Shown here piece after piece: positions 1 through 8,499 of a stretch of DNA of 23,332 nt (positions are counted from its first letter, which is position 1; every line of letters begins with the position of its first letter). Made by a program: the position numbers and the translations under genes. This stretch comes from JAWPMV01 sp038527215 (lineage in GTDB: Bacteria; Bacteroidota; Bacteroidia; J057). The notes beneath the pieces are model-generated. The model was not told the origin of the DNA. It saw nothing but the letters and a program-made list of their open reading frames with translations, and did no database searches. The stretch lies in contig JBCBGC010000135.1 in the NCBI GenBank assembly GCA_038527215.1, positions 1-23,332 on the forward strand. Reading direction: 5' to 3'.

Positions 1-267
1 ATATTGGTGAGTGGTTGAGTCTCCCCAACCCCTTTTGATGAAATCATCTCTCTTTCCATATGCTTGTCAGCCCGGAAGCTCCTCTGGCTGCAATGAGGTG
101 GACTGTCCTGGTCAAGGACTCTGAAAGCTAGATCTTCGGAGGTCTCTGCGATCCTTTTGTAATCATGGAGACCCCGGATAAGTCATTTTCCCTACCGGTC
201 AAATGCCTTTCCGGGGTGACATATTGGTGGGTGGTTGAGGCTTCCCAATGCCTTTTGATGAAATCTT
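1..267. repeat. Tandem copies of a dispersed intergenic repeat (left end)
   Basis: Positions 1-45 and 221-265 are near-identical direct repeats; both begin ATATTGGTG and end in TTTTGATGAAATC. Between them lie GGAGACCCCGGATA (167-180) and TTCCGGGGTGACATAT (209-224), two blocks that recur at the right end of the window (23206-23219 and 23245-23260). GGTCTC at 141-146 and GAGACC at 168-173 can also pair. No open reading frame of substance covers this stretch. I read it as part of a dispersed palindromic repeat family; copy number cannot be judged from one window. Confidence 0.7.
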
Positions 268-283
268 AGCTTACTCAAGATTC

Positions 284-410
284 GAGATGACTCATGTTTT
301 TAGTAAAACCGAGCAGGATATCCGGGCTAATTCGTCCGCTAGTTGACTTGAATTCGATAGAATTTTAGCTAATTTCCCTTATTGTTGGATTAGCTAATTG
401 AACCCGCTAT
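284..410. promoter_or_regulatory. Upstream region of the barrel gene with a direct repeat
   Basis: A repeat-related block at 284-303 contains GATGACTCATG and matches, in inverted orientation, 22978-22995 near the right end. Just before the gene, TTAGCTAATT occurs twice (365-374 and 390-399), start to start 25 bp. TATTGTTG at 380-387 is one base from the Bacteroidota -7 box TAnnTTTG, but no -33 element stands at the right distance, so the promoter call is weak. Confidence 0.35.
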
Positions 411-1154
411 ATGAAAAGGTGGATTGTTTTGACCGCCCTGCTATGGGGCATGAGCAGCCTTTCTGCTCAGATTGCCAGGAACTATATAGGCGTACAAGGA
501 AGTTGGATGTATTCTGATTTCAATGTGCGTATCCCATTTGCCATACAAGATCTGGCCACAGATCTCATCGTGGAACGCTCTCTGCTGCATGAACCAGAAG
601 CGGGTTTCTCGGTGGGGGTACATGGTCAGTATCGACTGAAACGCAGCCATGCCCTTCATTATGGCGTACGGCTCAGCAGCTCTTCCCAAAGTTTTTTGGG
701 CAAGGTGACACCTGATTTCCGGGATCTGAATTTCTTCCAAACGGATCGTTCTACATTCGTCCTTCAATCCGAAGGCAAAACAACCTATACCTTTACGGAC
801 CTTCAGCTAGGTTGGAAATCCTACGTGCATTTCCGACGTTTCTCCCTCTTCGGGATGCCGGTGTTGGAAGCCAACTTACTGGTCAAGAATTCTACCACCC
901 GGACCCTTACTTTCCTTTCTGAAGCCACACAGACGGATGAAGGGCTGGTAGATGACTTTAGCGATTACCAGACCTTGAATTTTTCTTATGGGCTGACTTC
1001 TGGGGTAGAATTTCCCCTGGGTAAGAAACAGAGCATGAGCCTCTTCGGTAGCCTGGTGCGACGTTTTATGCGGTTTCAGCAAGATGCGGGAGGCAGCGAT
1101 CTTCGCGGGAGTTTTATCTATGCGGGGCTGACCTTAAACCGCCACCTCGACTAA
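411..1154 (+). CDS. Putative outer-membrane beta-barrel protein
   Basis: The protein has 247 residues and starts with a clear signal peptide (residues 1-20, ending SSLSAQ), so it is exported. The mature part alternates hydrophobic and polar residues and has many aromatic strand-like segments, such as YIGVQGSWMYSDF near the start and SFIYAGLTLN near the C-terminus. The last residues, LTLNRHLD, do not end in the usual aromatic. This pattern suits the small porin-like/OmpA-barrel family that Bacteroidota often carry as unnamed proteins. No catalytic motif was seen. It is monocistronic: the next gene is convergent and a strong bidirectional hairpin lies between them. Family assignment rests on composition and length only, so the specific role is unknown. 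Confidence 0.65.
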   Translation: MKRWIVLTALLWGMSSLSAQIARNYIGVQGSWMYSDFNVRIPFAIQDLATDLIVERSLLHEPEAGFSVGVHGQYRLKRSHALHYGVRLSSSSQSFLGKVTPDFRDLNFFQTDRSTFVLQSEGKTTYTFTDLQLGWKSYVHFRRFSLFGMPVLEANLLVKNSTTRTLTFLSEATQTDEGLVDDFSDYQTLNFSYGLTSGVEFPLGKKQSMSLFGSLVRRFMRFQQDAGGSDLRGSFIYAGLTLNRHLD

Positions 1155-1214
1155 GCGCTTGTTCGAAAATTTTCCTTTTGCTTGAGGATTCCGTTTTTGA
1201 GAACCTGAATTCAC

Positions 1215-1250
1215 TTTTTCATCAAAATAGCTCACTATTCTGATGAAAAA
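1215..1250. terminator. Bidirectional intrinsic terminator between convergent genes
   Basis: TTTTTCATCA (1215-1224) pairs with TGATGAAAAA (1241-1250). The loop itself pairs again (AATAG with CTATT around CTCA), giving a stem of about 15 pairs with one A/C mismatch. T-runs flank it in both directions, so it can serve both the barrel gene (+) and the M23 gene (-). The stem is AT-rich, hence moderate confidence. Confidence 0.65.
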
Positions 1251-1289
1251 ACGCCCTTCAGAACCCCAACATCCGAACCAGCGCTAAGT

Positions 1290-2693
1290 CTATTCTTTCA
1301 CCCAGCCTTCCTGCCTGGACTGATTCATCACCCATTGGTACCCTTCCCAGGTACCCAGCACCCTTATGCTATCTCCTTGAGTCAGGCTATCCATCGCCAC
1401 GCCGGCAGTAGGTTGATCCAAGAGGACATGACTGCCTTGCCACCGTTGGATGGGCTGATTATAGGAAGCGACCTGGCTACTTTGATGGGGAATATATCCT
1501 TGCTGGCCATTGGGCAAGCTTATTTGGTGCCATCGTCCGGTGGCTGCGAGCCTTCGAACCGGGGTATCCTCAGGGAGAATCATGACCACTTTTCCCTCAC
1601 CTGCCGGTTTGCTTTGTAGGGCCGTAGGTTGAGTGATCCGGTACCATTGCAACAAATCCTCCTCTTTGGCTTCCAAAGTTGGCGGGGTCTGAACAGGTAT
1701 ATGCACGAAAGGATAGGGATCCACAGCGCCCCGGTTTCGCTGATATATGCCAAAATGTAAATGGGGGGGCGTAGTCCGGGCATTTCCGGTATTGCCTACC
1801 AGCCCCAGGGTATCCCCAATTTCCACCAGCTCTCCCCTCCGCACCCATTGGGTATCGAGGTGGGCGTAATACAGACTTTGCGGGTGCTCGGCATCTCGCT
1901 GCCAGACCACTTTGCCGCCCAATCCTCCATTACGTACCCTGGAAATACGCCCGTTAGCAGCCGCCAATACAGGGGTTCCTTTTCTCGAAAAAATGTCAAT
2001 CCCTTTGTGTCTCCGACGTCCTCCGTCCCGGGAATCCCCCCAAAAACTCCTGATGGCTTTGCTATCCTTGCCCGCCACCGGAAAAGAGAGGGAAGGTCCA
2101 TACCAGACTTTTACCCGAAAACTAAAGCGCGTCAATAAAGCTGGTTGTATACGGAGGATATAGGCTTCATTCCCGGAAACGTCATACTGTAAGTGATACC
2201 TTCCACTGTCGGCATAGGCCACCAATTGTGGGCCTCCGCGCCTGGTCTCATCCCAGGCAAATAGTTCGATAAAAACCTGCGGACTATCTCCCGGGGTACT
2301 GAGTTCCATGTCAATAGAGAGTTCCTGCCCTCTTTGCGGACGAAGGAAATAGCTTAAGGCCCGCGGCTCATCGGCGCTGAAGTACCCCGCATCGAGGAAT
2401 GGAGCCTGGCGTAAAAGGGTATCCTCAAGAGCGGCTCTGCCCACCTCCAACCAGGTTTTTCCCATCACGGTCTCAGCCAGTTGGCTACGTTCTAAATTGC
2501 TGACATAAGCTCCATAAGGACGGACTGGCGGAGTAAAAAAATCCTTGATTACCGGAGATTCATATAAGAAATAAAAAGCGGTGCCAAAACCGGCAAAGCC
2601 TATCAATAATCCCCAGAGAAAATTTTTCCAGGGGCGTGGCTTGGGAGGTGGAGGAGCGAGGGGCCTGTCAGTAGGAGGGAAAGAGATTGCCAT
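1290..2693 (-). CDS. Membrane-anchored M23 (LytM-type) metallopeptidase with SH3-like tail
   Basis: This 467-aa protein is predicted to cleave peptidoglycan cross-bridges or to act as an envelope activator. The start chosen is the ATG at 2693; an in-frame extension to 2735 adds 14 residues without resembling a signal. A proline-rich N-terminus precedes one membrane segment (about 25-44). A beta-rich middle domain follows (100-200). The peptidase domain (about 210-330) keeps the zinc and catalytic motifs: HKGID (H229, D233), AHLD (H278) and HLH (H311, H313), so it should be active. Two SH3-like segments fill the C-terminus: one around 370-410, with WHQISLPNGQQGYIP, and one around 420-467, ending EGWVKE; such modules often bind cell wall. 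It is alone on its transcript. Family call is firm; the substrate is inferred. Confidence 0.9.
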   Translation of the reverse strand: MAISFPPTDRPLAPPPPKPRPWKNFLWGLLIGFAGFGTAFYFLYESPVIKDFFTPPVRPYGAYVSNLERSQLAETVMGKTWLEVGRAALEDTLLRQAPFLDAGYFSADEPRALSYFLRPQRGQELSIDMELSTPGDSPQVFIELFAWDETRRGGPQLVAYADSGRYHLQYDVSGNEAYILRIQPALLTRFSFRVKVWYGPSLSFPVAGKDSKAIRSFWGDSRDGGRRRHKGIDIFSRKGTPVLAAANGRISRVRNGGLGGKVVWQRDAEHPQSLYYAHLDTQWVRRGELVEIGDTLGLVGNTGNARTTPPHLHFGIYQRNRGAVDPYPFVHIPVQTPPTLEAKEEDLLQWYRITQPTALQSKPAGEGKVVMILPEDTPVRRLAATGRWHQISLPNGQQGYIPHQSSQVASYNQPIQRWQGSHVLLDQPTAGVAMDSLTQGDSIRVLGTWEGYQWVMNQSRQEGWVKE

Positions 2694-2865
2694 ATTTGAG
2701 CTACGGTGAGGAAGAATGGGATGTTTGCGGGCCAATAGGTTTCCGCAAGTTTAACGAGCCTTCCCGGGATAGATACAGCCTGGATTTCTAAAAAGGGGCG
2801 TTCCTCCCTAAAATAGCAATTTGGCAAGCTGCCTGAGGAGCAGGGATTTGTCAGGTCAAGGTTTC

Positions 2866-2903
2866 CGAAAAGCAAAGGGGAGCAAACAAGTTGTCTGCCC
2901 CCC
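2866..2903 (-). terminator. Intrinsic terminator of the DUF3179 gene
   Basis: Read on the minus strand, the 13-base arm 2903-2891 pairs with 2889-2877. All positions are Watson-Crick except two G-U wobbles. The stem is followed by TTTGCTTTT. It lies 27 bases past the stop codon of the DUF3179 gene. Confidence 0.7.
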
Positions 2904-2929
2904 TATCGCCTCTTCTCAACTCTTTTGGT

Positions 2930-4006
2930 TTATGGGCTAAAGATTTCCACACCGGGGTAAAAAGCCCCGAAAACAAACCAATACCCCATGAGTGCGCGGT
3001 TGGTGTTTAGGTGGGTGCCTGTTCTGGGGCCAGATACGGCCCGGCCAAACAAGTCCCATTTATTGCCTTCCTGATCCTCCATGATCAACGGTAGCTGATC
3101 TTTCAGATAGGTAAAAGTTAAGCGGGTTCCATCCGGGAGTTTTCGCCCATAGGAAACGATAAATCCTTCGGATTCGTGGCCTACAATCACCATTTCCTGA
3201 AAACGGAAAGCCTCTTGATAGAGCTTTCCCCCGGCAAAATCTTTCAATCTGTAAGCTCTGGCGTCATCGCCAATGATAATGGTATAGACTCTTTCTTTAA
3301 TATGCAAGCGCTCATCCAGGACTTTTACTGGAAAGAAAAGTTTATCATCAGCATCATAGGTGCCATATAGTTTCACTTCATAGGGACGATCAAAACCGGT
3401 CCGGTCATCCATCACCATGGCCTGCGGGGCGGCTTTTTTCCAAGTCGACCAGGGCATTTCCACGGCCAGATATAACTGCGCCCGATCGCGCTTCTTGGGG
3501 CCATGGACCGCTTGCATCAGCATTTGGGACCATTCACTGAGGGTCCCGCGGTCGTAGGGCATGAGATTGGAATTGAACAACAAGCCGGATACGCCAAAAC
3601 TGCTTACCTCGCCTTCGATTTTGCGATCCCAAGCCAGCGCCGTCCCGGTTAGCGGACAATAATTCAGGGCATAAAAAGCTGTATCCAACTGATCGTTGAC
3701 CAGTTCATGATAGTCCAGGTATCGGTGAGGATAGAGTTTCCACCCCTCACCGATGCGAACGCCCACCAATAATTCCTCTTCCTGCAAACGGCCATCCATC
3801 TGCGTCACCGAGGAAAATTGGGGATTGTCTATGGAGGGTATGCCATCAAGGCCTACCCCGGAATCGATGATTTCATTTACCGGGATCAACCAGGAATCTA
3901 CGGCAGGATTGCCAGGATTCTGGGGGTTCTGCGGATCGGTTGGTTCTGGTTTACACGCCAGAACCGACATACTGATCAGGGTAAGGGTAAGGAGCCTTCT
4001 CATCAT
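2930..4006 (-). CDS. DUF3179-family lipoprotein
   Basis: The start chosen (ATG at 4006, 358 aa) opens directly into a lipoprotein signal, MMRRLLTLTLISMSVLAC, followed by a proline/asparagine linker. The longer start at 4024 would add six residues and is less likely. The body matches the DUF3179 family: residues near YCPLTGTALAWDR, FGVSGLLFNSNLMPYDR and the LSEWSQMLMQAVHGP stretch are the hallmark segments. The family's function is not established. It is usually exported, and the conserved cysteine in NYCPLTGTA may bind a cofactor or metal, which I only infer. The DUF192 gene lies 81 bases upstream on the same strand, so co-transcription is possible. TAGCTTTA at 4036-4043 (minus strand) is one base from the -7 consensus. 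Confidence 0.88.
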   Translation of the reverse strand: MMRRLLTLTLISMSVLACKPEPTDPQNPQNPGNPAVDSWLIPVNEIIDSGVGLDGIPSIDNPQFSSVTQMDGRLQEEELLVGVRIGEGWKLYPHRYLDYHELVNDQLDTAFYALNYCPLTGTALAWDRKIEGEVSSFGVSGLLFNSNLMPYDRGTLSEWSQMLMQAVHGPKKRDRAQLYLAVEMPWSTWKKAAPQAMVMDDRTGFDRPYEVKLYGTYDADDKLFFPVKVLDERLHIKERVYTIIIGDDARAYRLKDFAGGKLYQEAFRFQEMVIVGHESEGFIVSYGRKLPDGTRLTFTYLKDQLPLIMEDQEGNKWDLFGRAVSGPRTGTHLNTNRALMGYWFVFGAFYPGVEIFSP

Positions 4007-4087
4007 GGTGCATATATCAGCCATTTGTAGAAGAACTAAAGCTAAGCCTTTCGAGCTTACTTCATTGTCTGGTATCTGACAGCCCTC

Positions 4088-4597
4088 TTAGCCCCTCTCA
4101 AAAGTGATCAAATCCCCTTCTTTCAGTTGGAATCGATCGCTGAAACCGGCATTTACTTCTACGACATACTGGGCTGGGGCAGTAGAAGGAACAGGGCTCT
4201 CTGAATAAGGAACCGTATTTTTTTGAATGGTAACGATTTGCTGTTGGGCATTCACATAGATGATGTCTAGGGGAATTTGGGTGCTTTTCATCCAGAAATT
4301 CCGCAGGCCTTCATCTTGATAAATAAAGAGCATGCCTTGCCGTTCTTCCATGGTTTGGCGAAACATCAGGCCCAGTTCCATTTTTTCTTCTGTGTCGGCA
4401 ATTTCAATCGCGATAGAGGCCAGGCTATCTCCTGAAGCCTTCTGCCAAAAGGTAAGACTCCCATCCTGGGTAAAAGCTGGGGCCTGTGGCGGAGGAGGCG
4501 GATTTTGCACAGTCTTGGGGCTGTAGTAAAAATAAAAAGCTATTCCCAAGAGGGCGATAGCAGCCATGATAGGCCAGAATTTACTAAGTGAGGACAT
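4088..4597 (-). CDS. Membrane-anchored DUF192 protein
   Basis: This is a 169-aa protein starting at the ATG at 4597; upstream only a TTG remains in frame. Residues 8-25 form one hydrophobic segment (signal anchor), followed by a proline-rich linker (33-40). The DUF192 domain covers about 58-168 and shows the family marks GLMFR (76-80), FWMKST (101-106), PLDIIYV (109-115) and a closing VEVNAGFSDRFQLKEGD. DUF192 proteins are small beta-folds, usually exported; the biochemical role is not settled. It sits between the terminator of the large propeller gene and the DUF3179 gene, so it may head a two-gene transcript. Confidence 0.88.
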   Translation of the reverse strand: MSSLSKFWPIMAAIALLGIAFYFYYSPKTVQNPPPPPQAPAFTQDGSLTFWQKASGDSLASIAIEIADTEEKMELGLMFRQTMEERQGMLFIYQDEGLRNFWMKSTQIPLDIIYVNAQQQIVTIQKNTVPYSESPVPSTAPAQYVVEVNAGFSDRFQLKEGDLITFERG

Positions 4598-4630
4598 AGT
4601 TGCCAGGATTTTCCACAAAATACAGAATAA

Positions 4631-4670
4631 AAGCAGGAAAAAGCCCGCCTGGGCGGATTTTTTCCTGCTT
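4631..4670 (-). terminator. Strong intrinsic terminator after the BNR/VPS10 gene
   Basis: AAGCAGGAAAAA (4631-4642) pairs with TTTTTCCTGCTT (4659-4670), and inside it CCGCC pairs with GGCGG. On the minus strand the GC-rich core is followed by a T-run, 20 bases past the stop of the large gene. It is symmetric and could also work on the plus strand. Confidence 0.8.
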
Positions 4671-4690
4671 CCAGGGTCGGCGCCCAGGGG

Positions 4691-7600
4691 CTATTTTTCC
4701 GATTTCTGATCGATGTAGGGGACCGCTTTTTCCCGCATCATCGAATTAAATTCTTCTAAATCCTCTCCCAGCAAGAAATTCAGGTCTTCCTGATGTCCCG
4801 CCCATTGATTCATCAGGTCCCTGGCCCGTTGTTGTTGTCCCTGGGTCAGCGGCGGAGGAGAGCCCTGGATCTGCCGCATCACATACACCAGGTTGGCATC
4901 AAGCTGATTGGGGAAGTTGATCACATCCTGGAAGGTCTTTTGCTTCCGCTGCACCAATTGCTCCAACTGCTGGCTGATTTCTTTTTGCAAAGCTTCATGT
5001 CTGGCCAGCAAGGTGGAATCTTCCAGGGCTTGCGATCTGGAGGAGAGGTCTTTCAACTGACCATGGACATATTCCAGGTTATTGACGGCCTTATACAAAT
5101 CTTCCAAGGTGCTGTATAATTTTCCCAACAGGGCCTGTTGGGCATCATAGGCGGCCTGAGACTGCTTGAAACGGGGATCGGGCAGCACAGAAAAGGCCTG
5201 GGTTAGGGTATCTTCTCCCACCATGAGCTGGGCCTCATAGGCACCCGGTCCCACTCGATATCCTCCCGTTCCCGTAAAAATCATCAAGCCTTTGGGAGCT
5301 GGCAGGCTGGCCGTCTGCAGATTCCACACGTATTTGTTCATCCCCGCTACCGCCGGGAGTTTGCTCAGGGTCCTGACTTCATTTCCCTCCTGGTCCAAAA
5401 TCCGCAATTGAGGGGCTTCATCCAGGCTGTCTTTAAGATGATAATGGAGGACCAGGCCATTGTCCGGATTGGTACCGAGTTGGGTAGCCCGGGAGCTCCG
5501 CTGGCCATCGTATAGATAGGGGTCTCGAATGGGAAACAGATGAACCGATTTTTGTAGCTGCTCGGCAGAAAGCTGATGCAGCGCTGCGAGGTCGTCCAGT
5601 ACCCAGAAAGCCCGGCCTTGGGTCGCCGCTATCAGGTCTCCCTGATGGACTTTCAAATCTGTGATAGGCACCACGGGAAGATTGAGTTGGAAACTCTGCC
5701 AGCTATTCCCGCCATCAAAGGAGAGGTATAAGCCCGTTTCCGTGCCCGCATAAAGCAGATCCTTGCGCTTAGGATCTTCCCGTACTACCCTAACGTGGGC
5801 TTCCGGCGCAATGCCTTTAATCAGGATTTGCCAGCTTTGACCATAGTTGGTGGTCTTGTAGATGTAAGGGGTAAAATTGTTGAATTTATATCCGGTAAAA
5901 GCCAGGTAAGCCGTGCCGGGATCATGGGGTGAAACTTCGATGCTGTTGACCATGCCTTTGGGCAAGGCCGGAGGGGTAACATTGGTCCAGTCTTGTCCTC
6001 CGTTGCGGGTAAGGTGCACCAGCCCATCGTCAGCCCCGGCCCAGATGACCTGGGCATCGTGCGGAGATTCTGCAATGTACATCAAGGTGTGGTAGACTTC
6101 TCCGCCGGCTCCTTCATTGGTAATGGGTCCTCCACCCCACCCCAGGTTGAGGCTATCGTTTCGGGTGAGGTCCGGACTGATCTCTTCCCAGGAATTTCCC
6201 TGGTCAGTAGACTTTAGCAAGAGGTTTCCGGCATGGTACAAGACCGATGGATCGTGCTGCGAAACCAGAATGGGTGCGTTCCAATTAAACCGATACTTCA
6301 CCGCAGCCGGATGAGAGCCTAAGCCCAAATAGGGATAGGCCATGATATCCCGGCCCATTTTGGTGCGGGTATTATAGGCTTCAATAATCCCCTGATAACA
6401 GCCCGCATAGACTACTTCAGGATTATCTGGATCAAAGGCCGTATAGGCGCTTTCGCAGCCCCCCACACTGTACATGAGGTCATCACTGATGCCTCCCCCC
6501 GGAGCCCGGCTAGGAATCCCCACGCTGCTGTTGTCCTGTTGGCCACCGTACACATGGTAAGGAGTCCGGTTGTCTGCATTGACCCGATAAAACTGGGCCG
6601 TAGGTTGGTTGCTTTGCGTACTCCAGGTCTGCCCGCCATTAAAAGAGATATTGGCTCCGCCATCATTGCCATTGATCATAACCTGTGGTTGATCTGGGTG
6701 AATCCACAGGGCGTGGTTATCGCCATGAGGAGTCCGTACCGGGCGGAAACTCCTTCCTCCATCCATGGATTGGAGGAAGGGGGCGTTTAACACCACCACT
6801 TTATCGGGATTTTGGGGGTCAGCAAACACGTGCATATAGTACCAGGAGCGGGCGTGAAGAACCCGGTCTCCATTGATCAATCTCCAGGAGGCTCCACCAT
6901 CATCCGAGCGATAGAGGCCGCCCTTTTTGGCTTCCACGATGGCATACACCCGCTGAGGATTAGCAGGGGAAACGGCTACCCCGATTTTTCCCATCAGGTC
7001 TGGTAAGCCTTTCTGTACTTTTTCCCAGCTATCTCCTCCGTCCTGGCTACGATAAATGCCGCTGCCTGGCCCACCGCTGACCACTTTCCAGGGCAGCCGC
7101 TGGTGGTCCCAGAAGGCTGCGTAAAGGTTTCGCGGGTTACTGGGATCAAGGCTCAGGGCCGAAGCGCCACTATTTTCGTCCACGAAGAGCACTTTTTCCC
7201 AACTGCCTCCCCCATTCTCAGACCGGTAAATCCCCCGGTCCTCGGTGGGTTGATAGGGGCTTCCCTGGGCCGCTACCCATACCAGATCAGGATTCCTTGG
7301 GTGAATATGGACGGCAGATATTTGACGGACTTTTTCCAGGCCAACATGAGTCCAGGTCTGGCCAGCATCCGTTGACTTATACACCCCATCTCCATGAGAG
7401 GTCATGACCCCTCGGACAGCTGCTTCTCCCATGCCTACGTACAGCACATTGGGGTCAGCGGCAGACACCGCAATGGCCCCTACTGAACCGGTTTTAAAAA
7501 AGCCGTCCGAGATATTTTTCCAGGAGGCCCCGGCATCGACGGTTTTCCAGACCCCACCGCCGGTGCTGCCCATATAATAGGTATTGACGTCTTGTCTGAC

Positions 7601-7807
7601 TCCGGCTACCGTGGTCACACGACCTCCCCGAAAGGGGCCAATATTTCGCCAGGATAAAGCCTGATAAGCTGATTCGGGGAAGCTAAGGGTCGCAGGCTGA
7701 CTATTCGCAGCGCTCCGCTTTTTCCTTCTTTGGGCCTGGGAATCCAGGCTGGTGAGACAAAAAAGGAGTACCAGAAAGGTCCCCAGAAGAATTTGGGTAG
7801 TTTTCAT
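4691..7807 (-). CDS. Secreted BNR/VPS10 (sortilin-like) repeat protein
   Basis: The start at 7807 (1038 aa) gives a clean signal peptide, MKTTQILLGTFLVLLFCL followed by SLDSQAQ; an upstream in-frame start lacks this. From about residue 45 to 750 the protein is a chain of BNR/sortilin-type blades with repeated forms such as GGGVWKTVDAGASWKN, GDGVYKSTDAGQTWTH, GIYRSENGGGSWEK and GLYLSFDGGNSWQS. This predicts one or two large beta-propellers. The C-terminal third holds a beta domain and a helical, glutamine-rich region (about 890-1030) likely to form coiled coils. The family is widespread in Bacteroidota and often annotated as glycosyl hydrolase, but I see no catalytic motif that proves hydrolysis. 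Binding of protein or glycan is equally possible. It ends with its own terminator. Confidence 0.88.
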   Translation of the reverse strand: MKTTQILLGTFLVLLFCLTSLDSQAQRRKKRSAANSQPATLSFPESAYQALSWRNIGPFRGGRVTTVAGVRQDVNTYYMGSTGGGVWKTVDAGASWKNISDGFFKTGSVGAIAVSAADPNVLYVGMGEAAVRGVMTSHGDGVYKSTDAGQTWTHVGLEKVRQISAVHIHPRNPDLVWVAAQGSPYQPTEDRGIYRSENGGGSWEKVLFVDENSGASALSLDPSNPRNLYAAFWDHQRLPWKVVSGGPGSGIYRSQDGGDSWEKVQKGLPDLMGKIGVAVSPANPQRVYAIVEAKKGGLYRSDDGGASWRLINGDRVLHARSWYYMHVFADPQNPDKVVVLNAPFLQSMDGGRSFRPVRTPHGDNHALWIHPDQPQVMINGNDGGANISFNGGQTWSTQSNQPTAQFYRVNADNRTPYHVYGGQQDNSSVGIPSRAPGGGISDDLMYSVGGCESAYTAFDPDNPEVVYAGCYQGIIEAYNTRTKMGRDIMAYPYLGLGSHPAAVKYRFNWNAPILVSQHDPSVLYHAGNLLLKSTDQGNSWEEISPDLTRNDSLNLGWGGGPITNEGAGGEVYHTLMYIAESPHDAQVIWAGADDGLVHLTRNGGQDWTNVTPPALPKGMVNSIEVSPHDPGTAYLAFTGYKFNNFTPYIYKTTNYGQSWQILIKGIAPEAHVRVVREDPKRKDLLYAGTETGLYLSFDGGNSWQSFQLNLPVVPITDLKVHQGDLIAATQGRAFWVLDDLAALHQLSAEQLQKSVHLFPIRDPYLYDGQRSSRATQLGTNPDNGLVLHYHLKDSLDEAPQLRILDQEGNEVRTLSKLPAVAGMNKYVWNLQTASLPAPKGLMIFTGTGGYRVGPGAYEAQLMVGEDTLTQAFSVLPDPRFKQSQAAYDAQQALLGKLYSTLEDLYKAVNNLEYVHGQLKDLSSRSQALEDSTLLARHEALQKEISQQLEQLVQRKQKTFQDVINFPNQLDANLVYVMRQIQGSPPPLTQGQQQRARDLMNQWAGHQEDLNFLLGEDLEEFNSMMREKAVPYIDQKSEK

Positions 7808-7909
7808 AAGGATTCGTAGTGGTAGTAATTCGGGCAAAAAAGGCATACCCACCTACAAAGTAGGAGAAAAGCCATCAATGCGCAAATGAAGAAGGGAGCA
7901 GGATAATTC

Positions 7910-8329
7910 CTAGGTCCTGTGGGCGCGAATCAAGGTCCGTAGGTTGAGGATGTGGGCTCCAATAAGGGCCAGGGAAGCTGCATAAGCTAAATAGCGAAAA
8001 ACTTCCGCGTAGGCTTCCAGCATCAGCATGGCGGCGAGGAAAAGATAAGCAGCCCAAAGCAGTACTTTGAGCAAAGAGGAAGAGGTATGACGTGCCGAAA
8101 ACCATACGGCTACCAACCCAATGGCCAGGAAGAGGAAGTCCCAGGAATGACTCAGCCAAATGGAAGCATGCTCATGCGTTCCCGCAGCCGTTTCATGCAC
8201 ATGCACATGGGCACCCAAACCAATCAGGACCGGGCCGGCCAGGCAATGAATCAAGCACAAAAATGCGCTGAATATGCCAATCCAATCGGAGTAACGGGAG
8301 GTTGATAGAGGGGTGTTTCCAGTCATCAT
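7910..8329 (-). CDS. MerC-domain membrane protein, His-rich loop
   Basis: This 139-aa protein has four membrane segments (about 14-37, 62-80, 86-105 and 108-128). The first contains the MerC-type metal pair C25-x3-C29 in FLCLIHC. The loop after it is rich in histidine (H41, H43, H45, H52, H54, H61) in the pattern HVHVHETAAGTHEH, a likely metal-binding stretch. MerC domains carry Hg(II) in mer operons; in Bacteroidota, stand-alone MerC proteins sit at loci without mercuric reductase, as here, so zinc or another soft metal is more likely. The start is the ATG pair at 8329/8326, because the only longer option is a TTG inside the operator. The gene is divergent from the ABC operon. Confidence 0.82.
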   Translation of the reverse strand: MMTGNTPLSTSRYSDWIGIFSAFLCLIHCLAGPVLIGLGAHVHVHETAAGTHEHASIWLSHSWDFLFLAIGLVAVWFSARHTSSSLLKVLLWAAYLFLAAMLMLEAYAEVFRYLAYAASLALIGAHILNLRTLIRAHRT

Positions 8330-8334
8330 GGCAG

Positions 8335-8365
8335 CAAAGATAGAGGGCGGCCTGTCATTTTGCAA
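8335..8365 (-). promoter_or_regulatory. Promoter of the MerC gene
   Basis: On the minus strand TTG (8365-8363), 20 bases, then TATCTTTG (8342-8335) fit the Bacteroidota consensus TTG-N(about 20)-TAnnTTTG exactly. The predicted transcript start falls within a few bases of the ATG at 8329, so the mRNA would be leaderless or nearly so. The TTG lies inside the 15-bp palindrome. Confidence 0.6.
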
Positions 8366-8375
8366 CTTTGTTGCA
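8361..8375. promoter_or_regulatory. Perfect 6-3-6 palindrome, candidate metalloregulator operator
   Basis: TGCAACTTTGTTGCA is a perfect inverted repeat with a 3-base centre. It covers the -33 box of the MerC promoter and lies about 20 bases upstream of the -33 box of the divergent ABC promoter. A second TTGCAA sits at 8385-8390. A repressor bound here could control both directions; a Zur/Fur-family protein is the natural guess from context, but the sequence does not name the regulator. Confidence 0.55.
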
Positions 8376-8384
8376 GAAAAAATC

Positions 8385-8415
8385 TTGCAAGGCGGGACGC
8401 CCTTTTTTAGATTCG
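8385..8415 (+). promoter_or_regulatory. Candidate promoter of the ABC/DUF3299 operon
   Basis: TTG (8385-8387), 20 bases, then TAGATTCG (8408-8415), one mismatch from TAnnTTTG. The spacing is the same as in the opposite promoter, and both -33 boxes are within a TTGCA motif. It would give a leader of about 80 bases before the ATG at 8500. Confidence 0.45.
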
Positions 8416-8499
8416 CAGACGGTGAGGTATAAGCTGTGTATCACCCCACATGCCTACAAAGAAATTTGCACCTAAATACTGTACCTGAACTCCACTCAA

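Noticed and set aside
7852..7864. CCTAC-AAA-GTAGG palindrome upstream of the BNR/VPS10 gene
   Set aside because: Only 5-base arms and no fitting promoter box beside it; too likely by chance to claim as an operator.
7910..8329. Mercury-resistance operon
   Set aside because: A MerC domain is present, but there is no MerA, MerP, MerT or MerR; the neighbours point to another metal.
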